DNA of 64,000 nt from Opitutaceae bacterium (GTDB lineage: Bacteria; Verrucomicrobiota; Verrucomicrobiia; Opitutales; Opitutaceae). The stretch lies in NCBI GenBank assembly GCA_028688225.1, contig JAQTYQ010000002.1:233209-297208 (forward strand), read 5' to 3'. Below are positions 44,431-51,961 of this stretch, piece by piece; the stretch's first letter is position 1, and every line of letters starts with the position of its first letter. A program made the translations under genes and the position numbers. A model generated the notes under the pieces. The model was given only the letters and a program-made list of their open reading frames with translations, had not been told where the DNA came from and made no database searches.

Positions 44431-44452
44431 GGCGCGTTAGGGATAACGCGCC
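44431..44452. repeat. Perfect 9-bp-stem hairpin, second copy of a dispersed palindrome
   Basis: ggcgcgtta pairs with taacgcgcc around the loop ggga. The same hairpin at 30643-30664 has ttg/caa in place of tta/taa, a compensatory pair. It lies in the 44202-44517 spacer, where gttgcg/cgcaac (44401-44418) forms another short stem and no gene is seen. Confidence 0.8.
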
Positions 44453-44517
44453 CCTGCCGTCGCCGTCAGGGCGTAACCCAAGGTGGGGTGGCTTATCCTC
44501 AAGCCGCCGCATCCGGT

Positions 44518-46233
44518 TCAACGGCGGTTCGCGCTCTCGGCGACAACCGATGGCGGAAGCTTCGGGTCGAGCGCGACCGCGGTTTCGGCATGCGCCAAGT
44601 CTGTGCCGGTGAGGAAAATATCGGCGCTGTCCCCCTCGACGCGCAGATAGGTGCCCGTCCCGGCCGGGGCTGCGCCCCCGCGGAGCCGCGCGCCCTTGAC
44701 GTTGCGCAGCAGGATGACCGGCCGGCTTCCGGGCTGCACGCGGCTTTTCCAGTCGTCGACGTCGAGGTCCTGGACGTCGTCCGCCACCAACGCCGAGCGA
44801 TAATCGGCCGTGGAAAAGCGCACGTCGATGTTGCGCAGGGTGACGCCGCGCGCATGCCGGATATAGAGGCCGTAGGCGGGCAGCGGGCCGAACATCGAAT
44901 ACTCGGGGTACTCGCCGGCCTGTTCCGGGATGGCGGCAGGGTCGATGCCGTCGGCCTCGGCCAGCGTGTGCGGATGGTGGGAGACGATCCGCACGTTGCT
45001 GATTGAAACATGCTCCACCGGATGGCCGGGCAGGCCGGTGATCGAGGCGGCGAAGGGACGGGGATCGTTGGAGCCGAGGTTCGCGACAATGTTGTCGATC
45101 GAGACGTTGCGCAGGATGCCGACCGTGTTCGGCTGGCCGTCAGAATCAACCTTCGTCATCCACTGGCTGCCGCGGTCGCCGAGGCGCACGAAGAGGGCGG
45201 CGCCGACGCGGTTCATCGCGATGTTGGAGACGGCCACGCCGTCCATCGTTCCGCCATCGACGATCTCGAGGGCCAGGCCGGCGGCATTGATGCCGTCCAT
45301 CGTGATGTTGGAGATGGCGATATTTTTGAAGCCGCCGTTCGAGGCCGTGCCGAACTTGATGCCGTTCGCGAGCGAGCTGCAGACGCAGTTGGTCACGAGC
45401 ACATCCTCGCAATCGCGATAGCTGGCCTTGAGGCAGATGGCGTCGTCGCCAACGTTGAAATAGCAGTTGGTCACGCGCACATGGCGCGAGCCGTCGATGT
45501 CGATGCCATCGTTGTTGTAATCGAACTTCTTGCTGTCGACGGTGACGCCGTCGACGAGCACGCCGTCGCAGTCGAGGTAGTCCTGGCTCCAGAACGCCAG
45601 GTTGCGGAGGGTGATCCCGCGCACCTGCACGCCGGTGCAGCGCACAAAGCAGAGCCCGTAGGGGCGCTTGAGGTAGGCGTCGCGGGGGGACACGCCGCGC
45701 GCCTCGAGATCCTTCTTCGTGAAGTTCGTGTGATTGCCCTGGCCGTCGATGCAGCCCTCGCCGACGATGGCAACGTCGTGCTGGCCGTCGGCATGGACGA
45801 GGCTGTGGCGGCCGAACTCAAGGCTGGCGGGGTAGATGAGGCGGTAGCGGCGGAACTCCAGGGTGTCGGTGGGGGTCGGCGCCGGGTTTTCAGGGTAATC
45901 CTGCAGGTCGGTGCTGCCGAGCAGCACGGCGCCGTTCTCGAGATGCAGCGTCACCCGGCTCTTGAGATAAATCGTGCCGGTGAGGTAGACGCCCGGGGGG
46001 ACGTAGACCACGCCGCCACCGGCTGCGGCAGCCTCGTCGATGACGCGGTTGATGACCGCGGTGTTGGGCGTCTTGCCGTCGGCCACGGCTCCGGCCTCGG
46101 CGATATTGCGCCCAGACGGCGGCGGGGCCGCGACGCAGGCCGTGGCAAGGAACAGCAGCCAGGCGGCGCCAGGACCGGCGAACACGCGCCGGACGCCGGA
46201 AGGGATGGGAGGGGCATCACAGGGGCTTTTCAT
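44518..46233 (-). CDS. Secreted GH28-family (polygalacturonase-type) beta-helix protein, 571 aa
   Basis: A signal peptide (LLFLATACVA region, about 25-36) precedes a right-handed beta-helix. GH28 active-site motifs are FDYNNDGIDIDGS (NTD-like) and NVGDDAICLKAS (DD). The usual G-H-G third motif is replaced by SSLANGIKFGTASNGG, as in a GH28 subgroup common in Bacteroidetes and Verrucomicrobia. It likely acts on galacturonan or rhamnogalacturonan, although the histidine loss leaves the exact activity open. Pectin is methyl-esterified, which gives a possible link to the adjacent methanol operon. It is divergent from the gene at 46450. Confidence 0.82.
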   Translation of the reverse strand: MKSPCDAPPIPSGVRRVFAGPGAAWLLFLATACVAAPPPSGRNIAEAGAVADGKTPNTAVINRVIDEAAAAGGGVVYVPPGVYLTGTIYLKSRVTLHLENGAVLLGSTDLQDYPENPAPTPTDTLEFRRYRLIYPASLEFGRHSLVHADGQHDVAIVGEGCIDGQGNHTNFTKKDLEARGVSPRDAYLKRPYGLCFVRCTGVQVRGITLRNLAFWSQDYLDCDGVLVDGVTVDSKKFDYNNDGIDIDGSRHVRVTNCYFNVGDDAICLKASYRDCEDVLVTNCVCSSLANGIKFGTASNGGFKNIAISNITMDGINAAGLALEIVDGGTMDGVAVSNIAMNRVGAALFVRLGDRGSQWMTKVDSDGQPNTVGILRNVSIDNIVANLGSNDPRPFAASITGLPGHPVEHVSISNVRIVSHHPHTLAEADGIDPAAIPEQAGEYPEYSMFGPLPAYGLYIRHARGVTLRNIDVRFSTADYRSALVADDVQDLDVDDWKSRVQPGSRPVILLRNVKGARLRGGAAPAGTGTYLRVEGDSADIFLTGTDLAHAETAVALDPKLPPSVVAESANRR

Positions 46234-46449
46234 CGAAGCACGGGTAGTTTGGGTCGCGATAGCGGCGGATCATGCAGGCAGGAAGGCCGGGTGCCGGGCA
46301 GGGAGGCAAGAAATGATCCGGGGAATTGGCAACCGCCTTTTCTGCGGGCGCTTTTCTTTGGCGGGCCCCAAGGGCCTTGTCTCCTGGTGAATAAAAGCAT
46401 TTCTTCCCCATCCTGTGGTTCGTACCCCAGGGTCAACTGCTTGGAATCC

Positions 46450-47508
46450 ATGAAGACGATGCAGACAATGGCTTCACTGATCGTGGGCGGTGCGTGGATG
46501 GCCGGCGCCGCCTGCCTCGCCGCCGCGGATCCGTCGGGTGCGATCGCGACGGCGCCTGCATCCGACAGCCGGCTGGCCGGCATCATGCTGGCCAACGGTC
46601 ATCTGCGGGTGCGGGTGGTGGACAATTCGAGCCGCCTCAATCCGGTGGGCGACGGCTGTCTGCCGGGCTACAACGGCCTGGCCTCGCTGGTCTACGCCGG
46701 CCAGGAAAGGAATATCTTCGCGCCGGGAGGATTGAATTACGAGGTCTGCGGCACCGTGCCCAAGATGGGACGGCGGGCGGACCTCTGGAATGCGCCGCGC
46801 ATGGCGCCGATGACGATCGAACAACTGGATGCCCACACGGTCCGGCTCACGCAAAAGGGAGCCGACGCCGCGGGGCTGAATATCGAGATCGTCTTTCACC
46901 TCGGCGAGACGCACGTTGACCAGACGATCACCACCTGGCCCGACGCGGACATCGAGTTCTCCCACACGTTCTGGGCATCGTATCTTCACCTGGTGCAGAA
47001 CACCTCGCTCTACCTGCGCGCCGCCCTGAAGGATGAGCCGCAGACCCGATGGCTTGAGATGACCAGCGCCGGCCACAATGGCAGCGGCAGCGGGACCTAT
47101 TTCCGGCCGGTTGATCCCGCGGGCAAGGCCTGGCACGAGTTCCTGACCGACAATCCGGTGTGCCGGCAGGCCGTGTTTGAGACCCCGGCGTCGCGGGCGG
47201 CGACCGAGCAGGCCGGATTCAAGCTGGGGCAGCTGACCTCCTTCGACAATTTCCTCTTCGGGTTCGTGGACGACTACTTGGCACTCTGGATCTTTCGGCA
47301 GCCCGAGAGCGGGCGTTTCAATCCGTGGATCTCCGCCAGCGGGGCGCAGACGCTCAGAAGGCCGGCTTGGGACTATGGCATCGAATCCGGCCCCCAGAAG
47401 GCGGGCGAACGCCGCACCTTTTACGTTCGTTTCGTCTACAAGCCGTATGCCGGCTTGGACGACGTGCTGCAGGAAGTGGAGCGCTTCCAGGCTCCGGGGC
47501 CGCCGTGA
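46450..47508 (+). CDS. Unknown secreted protein, 352 aa
   Basis: I do not recognise the family. Residues 1-26 form a signal peptide (MASLIVGGAWMAGAACLAAA). The rest is beta-rich and acidic (MLANGHLRVRVVDNSSRLNP, then HVDQTITTWPDADIEFSHTF). Blocks such as KAWHEFLTDNPVCRQAVF and ALWIFRQPESGRFNPWISAS are distinctive. The fold pattern suggests a beta-sandwich such as seen in mutarotase-like or carbohydrate-binding proteins. Its place between GH28 and the sugar-enzyme genes suggests glycan processing. The divergent spacer to GH28 is about 216 bp. Confidence 0.7.
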   Translation: MKTMQTMASLIVGGAWMAGAACLAAADPSGAIATAPASDSRLAGIMLANGHLRVRVVDNSSRLNPVGDGCLPGYNGLASLVYAGQERNIFAPGGLNYEVCGTVPKMGRRADLWNAPRMAPMTIEQLDAHTVRLTQKGADAAGLNIEIVFHLGETHVDQTITTWPDADIEFSHTFWASYLHLVQNTSLYLRAALKDEPQTRWLEMTSAGHNGSGSGTYFRPVDPAGKAWHEFLTDNPVCRQAVFETPASRAATEQAGFKLGQLTSFDNFLFGFVDDYLALWIFRQPESGRFNPWISASGAQTLRRPAWDYGIESGPQKAGERRTFYVRFVYKPYAGLDDVLQEVERFQAPGPP

Positions 47509-47660
47509 CGGCGATGGAGGCGTGCCCTGGCGGTTTCCTTCCCACGCGAAAATGCATCGCATCTGCTATCGCCCCTCCCCGGGCCGCGTCGCCGCGAGGC
47601 GTGAATCACCTCGTCATCCGGCCGGTCGCCTCCTAGCTTCCCGCTTTCTTTTCCCTGATC

Positions 47661-49529
47661 ATGGACTCCTGGCACCTGCTTGAAGATGGCGTCTACCTCT
47701 ATCGCGACAGCTGCAACGTCTATGCCGTGCGCGGCCGGGACGGACAGTGGCTGATCATCAACGCCGGCACCGGCCGCGCCGCCGCGCACTTGCCCGAACT
47801 GGGCGATGTGCGCGACGTCACGGTCCTGCTTACCCACCACTTCCGGGATCACACGGCCGGAGCGGAGGCGTTCCGCCGCCGTGGGGCGCGCGTCTTCGCG
47901 CCCTATGGGGAGCGCGAGCATCTGAGCGATGCTCAGCAGGCCTTCCGGGCCTACGACCATTGGCTGCTTTATAATGTGGCCTGGGATAATTTCGCCCCGA
48001 TCGAGCCGCTCGTGATCGAGCGGTGGATGCGGGATTACGAGAAGACCACGCTCGCCGGCCTGCCGGTGGAGGTCATCCCGGCGCCCGGCGTTTCGATGGG
48101 AGCCGTCGCCTACGCGGTGGAGCTGGCCGGCCCGCGCAAGGTCGCGTTCATCGGCGAATTGATGAGCGAGCCCGGCCGGCTGGCCCGCCTCTCGCCGTTC
48201 CAACATGACTACAACGATTTGATGGGCGGAGAGAACGCCCTGCTCTCCTGGCATCGCGTGCTCGCGGCCGGGCCGGTGGCGGCCTTCCCCAGTTTGGGCG
48301 AGCCGTTCGCCGATCTTCCCGGCGCGGTCGCGCAACTGCGCGCCAAGCTGGAGCGCTACGATGCCCTCCGGCCGGGCTTCGCCGCCCGCCTGGCGGAACC
48401 ACCCATCTGCGGCATCGAGGAGGTGTTGCCCCGGCTCTACCGCGCCAAGAAGGCGAGCGCCGAGACGCATTTCATCATTGGCCGTTCGGGCCGGGTGCTG
48501 GCGCTCGATTATGGCTACAACATGGCCGGCGTCCGTTTTTCCCAGTGGTTGACCTTCTCCACGCGCCGGGCGCTGCTGCATAGCCTCGAGGCCCTGCAGC
48601 AGCAGACCGGCGCCGGCCGCATCGATACCGTCCTCGCGACGCATTACCACGACGACCACATCGTCGGCGTCCCGCTGCTGCAGCGGGTCTTCGGCACCGA
48701 GTTGTGGGCTGGGGAGAATTTTGCCGACTTGCTTGAGCATCCGGCCGACCACGACCGCCCCTGCCTGTGGCCCGAGCCGATGCGCGTCACCCGCCGGCTG
48801 CCGCTGGGCGAGACGGTTCACTGGGAGGACGTAGCGATTACCCTCTATCCGATGGTCGGACACACGGAATTCTCGACCCTGCTCTGCCTTGAGTTCGACG
48901 GCCATCGGGTGGCGCACACGGGCGACCAGATCTTTTTTCTCAACTCCGCGGGGGTGCTGGTGCCGCCGCAGGACGGCGGCTTCTTCAGCAACCACGTCTA
49001 CAAAAACGGCATCGCCCTCGGCGGCTACATCGATTGTGTGCGCCATCTGCGCGCCTTCCGGCCGGAAGTCATTATCAGCGGGCATTCCCGGCCGTATCGG
49101 CCCGACGAGCAGATCTGGTCGCGTCTCGAGCAAGCCGCCACCGCTTTCGACGACATTCACCGCTCGCTCATGGCGCTCGGCGACGATCAGGTGCACTTCG
49201 GCTTGGAAAGCCAGCCGGCCAAGCTGCTGCCCTACGACCTGCATCTCCCCGCCGGCGTCACGAGCGCCCGTCTCCGCGGCTGGGTGCTCAATCCGTTCAA
49301 TCATGCCGCCACGGCCGACCTCCGGTTTGCGACGCCGCCCGCCGGATGGCAGGCGGCGCCGGTCCGACTGACACTCGCGCCGCGGGAGAAACGCGCCTTC
49401 GAGACCACCCTCACCGTGACCCCCACGGCGCGCCGTCGTCAGCCGATCGCCCTCGATCTTTCCGTCGACGATCGCCCCTTCGGGCAGGTGGCCGAAGCCT
49501 GGGTCACCGTTGGCTACGATCGATTCTGA
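47661..49529 (+). CDS. Double metallo-beta-lactamase-fold protein, 622 aa
   Basis: Two MBL-like modules occur in one chain. The first (about 1-250) has THHFRDHTAGAEAF at 58-71, where the third-position histidine is replaced by Phe, so its metal site looks incomplete. The second (about 265-510) has a full THYHDDH motif (residues 327-333) plus VGHTEFSTLL and RVAHTGDQIFF, hence a likely dinuclear zinc hydrolase. A C-terminal beta domain (about 525-622, LRGWVLNPFNHAATADLRFA) looks like an immunoglobulin-like or NEW3-type domain. No signal peptide is seen. Substrate unknown; neighbours suggest a glycan-derived ester or lactone. Confidence 0.75.
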   Translation: MDSWHLLEDGVYLYRDSCNVYAVRGRDGQWLIINAGTGRAAAHLPELGDVRDVTVLLTHHFRDHTAGAEAFRRRGARVFAPYGEREHLSDAQQAFRAYDHWLLYNVAWDNFAPIEPLVIERWMRDYEKTTLAGLPVEVIPAPGVSMGAVAYAVELAGPRKVAFIGELMSEPGRLARLSPFQHDYNDLMGGENALLSWHRVLAAGPVAAFPSLGEPFADLPGAVAQLRAKLERYDALRPGFAARLAEPPICGIEEVLPRLYRAKKASAETHFIIGRSGRVLALDYGYNMAGVRFSQWLTFSTRRALLHSLEALQQQTGAGRIDTVLATHYHDDHIVGVPLLQRVFGTELWAGENFADLLEHPADHDRPCLWPEPMRVTRRLPLGETVHWEDVAITLYPMVGHTEFSTLLCLEFDGHRVAHTGDQIFFLNSAGVLVPPQDGGFFSNHVYKNGIALGGYIDCVRHLRAFRPEVIISGHSRPYRPDEQIWSRLEQAATAFDDIHRSLMALGDDQVHFGLESQPAKLLPYDLHLPAGVTSARLRGWVLNPFNHAATADLRFATPPAGWQAAPVRLTLAPREKRAFETTLTVTPTARRRQPIALDLSVDDRPFGQVAEAWVTVGYDRF

Positions 49530-49543
49530 GGCCCGCCTCTTCC

Positions 49544-51010
49544 ATGTCTGCCCGTTCCCTCCGTCCCCGTGCGCAGACCGCGCCGCGGTTCTACGAGCCG
49601 CACTGGGCATCCCTCGATCGGCGCCCCACGCCGGAGTGGTTTCTCGACGCCAAGTTCGGCGTCTTCATTCACTGGGGGCTCTACTCGGTGCCCGCCTGGG
49701 CCCCGGTCGGCGAATATGCCGAGTGGTATTGGCACCGCATCGCCAGTACCAAGCCCGAGGACGCGGTGTGGCGCAAGTTTCACCGGGACCATTACGGCAA
49801 AAACTTCGATTACCGGGATTTCGCGTCGCGCTTCACCGCGGAGTTGTTCAATGCCGCGCAATGGGCCGGCCTCTTCGCGCGCGCCGGGATCAAGTACGTC
49901 GTGCCCACCTCCAACCACCACGATGGATTCGCCCTCTGGCCGAGCACCGTGGCCAGCCGCACGTGGGGCCGCCCGTGGAACGCCGCCGAGATCGGCGCAC
50001 GGCGCGACCTCCTGGGAGAACTTGCGCGGGCCACCCGGGCCCGCGGCCTGAAGTTCGGTTTCTACTATTCGCTCTACGAGTGGTACAATCCGCTCTGGAA
50101 AACCGACCGGAGCCGCTACGTCACCGAGTACCTGTGGCCCCAATTCCAGGACGTGGTGAGGCGTTACCAACCGTCGATCATCTTTGCGGATGGCGAATGG
50201 GAGCTGCCATCGAAGGACTGGCGGAGCGAGGCGCTGCTGGCGTGGCTGTTCAACGAGACGGCCTGCAGGGACGAGGTCGTGATCAACGACCGTTGGGGTT
50301 CGGACACCCGCCACCGACACGGCGGCTACTGGACCACCGAATACGGCGCGGGCCTGAAGGATGGCTCGCACCCGTGGGAGGAAAATCGCGGCATGGGCTA
50401 TTCCTTCGGTCTCAGCCGCGCCGAGCGCGCCGATGACTACAAGACCGCCCGCGAGTTCATCCTGGTGCTGGCCGACTTGGTCAGCCGGGGCGGCAACCTG
50501 CTCCTCGATATCGGCCCGGCGGCCGACGGCACGATCCCGCCTTTGATGGAGCAGCGCCTGCTTGAGATCGGTGACTGGCTCAAGGTCAATGGTGAAGCCA
50601 TTTACGGCACCCGTTGTGCCGGCCGCCCCTGCCAATGGACTGCGGGCCGCCGGCCCGGACAGGAATACGGTCAATACAAGGTGAAATACAGCCTGCTCGA
50701 CCAGGTCGGGCAGCACGCGAAGAAAGGCCTCGCGGCCAAACAGGTCTTCTTCACCAAGAAACCAAATGCGCTCTACGCCATTACTGCCGGGTGGCCGGGG
50801 GGGAAACTCGTGCTCCGCCATGTGCACGCGCCCGCCAATGCGGCCGTGACGATGCTTGGCGTGCCGGGCCGGCTGCAGACGCGGATTACCGGCGACACCT
50901 TGATCATCTCCACCCCCGACCTCGGTCCTGATGAGGCGCCTTGCCGCTACGCCTACACGTTCAAGATTCCAGGTGGCGAGGTGCTCCCGGAATCCATCAC
51001 CGCGATTTAA
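49544..51010 (+). CDS. GH29-family alpha-L-fucosidase-like protein without signal peptide, 488 aa
   Basis: Start at 49544 (MSARSLRPRAQTAPRFYEPHW). The GH29 barrel shows FGVFIHWGLYSVPAWAPVGE (38-57), KYVVPTSNHHDGFALWPS (117-134) and LKFGFYYSLYEWYNPL. The catalytic Asp216 lies in IIFADGEWELP, with Glu220 as a possible acid/base. A shorter beta domain follows (about 395-488). Lack of a signal peptide suggests a cytoplasmic enzyme acting on imported oligosaccharides, unlike the secreted GH29 at 26490. It lies just after the MBL gene. Confidence 0.85.
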   Translation: MSARSLRPRAQTAPRFYEPHWASLDRRPTPEWFLDAKFGVFIHWGLYSVPAWAPVGEYAEWYWHRIASTKPEDAVWRKFHRDHYGKNFDYRDFASRFTAELFNAAQWAGLFARAGIKYVVPTSNHHDGFALWPSTVASRTWGRPWNAAEIGARRDLLGELARATRARGLKFGFYYSLYEWYNPLWKTDRSRYVTEYLWPQFQDVVRRYQPSIIFADGEWELPSKDWRSEALLAWLFNETACRDEVVINDRWGSDTRHRHGGYWTTEYGAGLKDGSHPWEENRGMGYSFGLSRAERADDYKTAREFILVLADLVSRGGNLLLDIGPAADGTIPPLMEQRLLEIGDWLKVNGEAIYGTRCAGRPCQWTAGRRPGQEYGQYKVKYSLLDQVGQHAKKGLAAKQVFFTKKPNALYAITAGWPGGKLVLRHVHAPANAAVTMLGVPGRLQTRITGDTLIISTPDLGPDEAPCRYAYTFKIPGGEVLPESITAI

Positions 51011-51027
51011 TTTGTCGTGTTGAAACC

Positions 51028-51909
51028 ATGAACTCGCCCAAGCCCGGCTCATTCAAACTCGCCCTCGCGCAGATGCTGGTCGCCGGCGGCGAAATGGATG
51101 CCAACCTGCAGCGGGCGGTGCGGTTGATCGCCGCGGCCGCCGAGGGCGCCGCGCAAGTCGTGCTGCTGCCGGAAGCCCTGGATTTGGGCTGGACCAGCCC
51201 GTCCGGCCGCAAGCTGGCCGAACCGATTCCCGAGGGGCGGGTTTGCCAGACATTGCGTGCGGCGGCGCGGCGGCACGGCGTCTATGTTTGCGCCGGGCTG
51301 ACCGAGCGGGCCGGTGAACTCGTATTTAATGCCGCAGTGCTCATTGCGCCGGCCGGGGAGGTGCTCCTCCACCATCGCAAGCTCAATGAGCTGGAAATCG
51401 GCCATGATGTCTACGACCAGGGCGACCGTCTGGCCGTTGCGCACACCCCCCTGGCCACCTTCGGACTGATGATTTGCGCCGACGGCTATGTGCGGGGCCA
51501 GTTTGTGACGCGCACTTTGGGCCTGATGGGCGCGGATGTGATCCTTTCCCCCTCAGCGTGGGCGGTGCCGCCGGGGCACGACAACGTGAAGGAGCCCTAT
51601 GGCGCGGGGTGGCGCGAGAACTACGGCGTGGTGGCCAAAGATTTTCGTTTATGGATCGCCGGATGCAGCAATGTCGGCCGCATCAAAGGCGGCCCGTGGG
51701 ACGGACATTCGTGCATCGGTTGCTCGCTGGTGGTGGATCCGCAGGGGCGGCCGGCGCTGATGGGTCCCTATGGGGAACAGGCGGAAAAGCTGCTCATGAT
51801 CGAGGTCAAACCCGAGGCTCGCCCCACGCGGGGAAGGGGTTGGGAAAGCCTTTGGAAAAAACAAGCGGAGGCGGCCGCGGCCACGCCGTCGAAATCAACA
51901 GTCTCCTGA
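51028..51909 (+). CDS. Carbon-nitrogen hydrolase (nitrilase superfamily), 293 aa
   Basis: The catalytic triad is complete: Glu49 (VVLLPEALDLGW), Lys118 (HHRKLNELEIG) and Cys150 (GLMICADGY). The chain length fits a single-domain amidase of the nitrilase superfamily. It would hydrolyse a linear amide or nitrile in the cytoplasm; the substrate is unknown. It follows the GH29 gene by 17 bp and precedes the deacetylase, so it shares an operon with glycan enzymes. Confidence 0.85.
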   Translation: MNSPKPGSFKLALAQMLVAGGEMDANLQRAVRLIAAAAEGAAQVVLLPEALDLGWTSPSGRKLAEPIPEGRVCQTLRAAARRHGVYVCAGLTERAGELVFNAAVLIAPAGEVLLHHRKLNELEIGHDVYDQGDRLAVAHTPLATFGLMICADGYVRGQFVTRTLGLMGADVILSPSAWAVPPGHDNVKEPYGAGWRENYGVVAKDFRLWIAGCSNVGRIKGGPWDGHSCIGCSLVVDPQGRPALMGPYGEQAEKLLMIEVKPEARPTRGRGWESLWKKQAEAAAATPSKSTVS

Positions 51910-51961
51910 TGTCGGCGGCCACGCCCGATTGCCGAGATCCGCGCTGAGACCGCTTGCTCCA

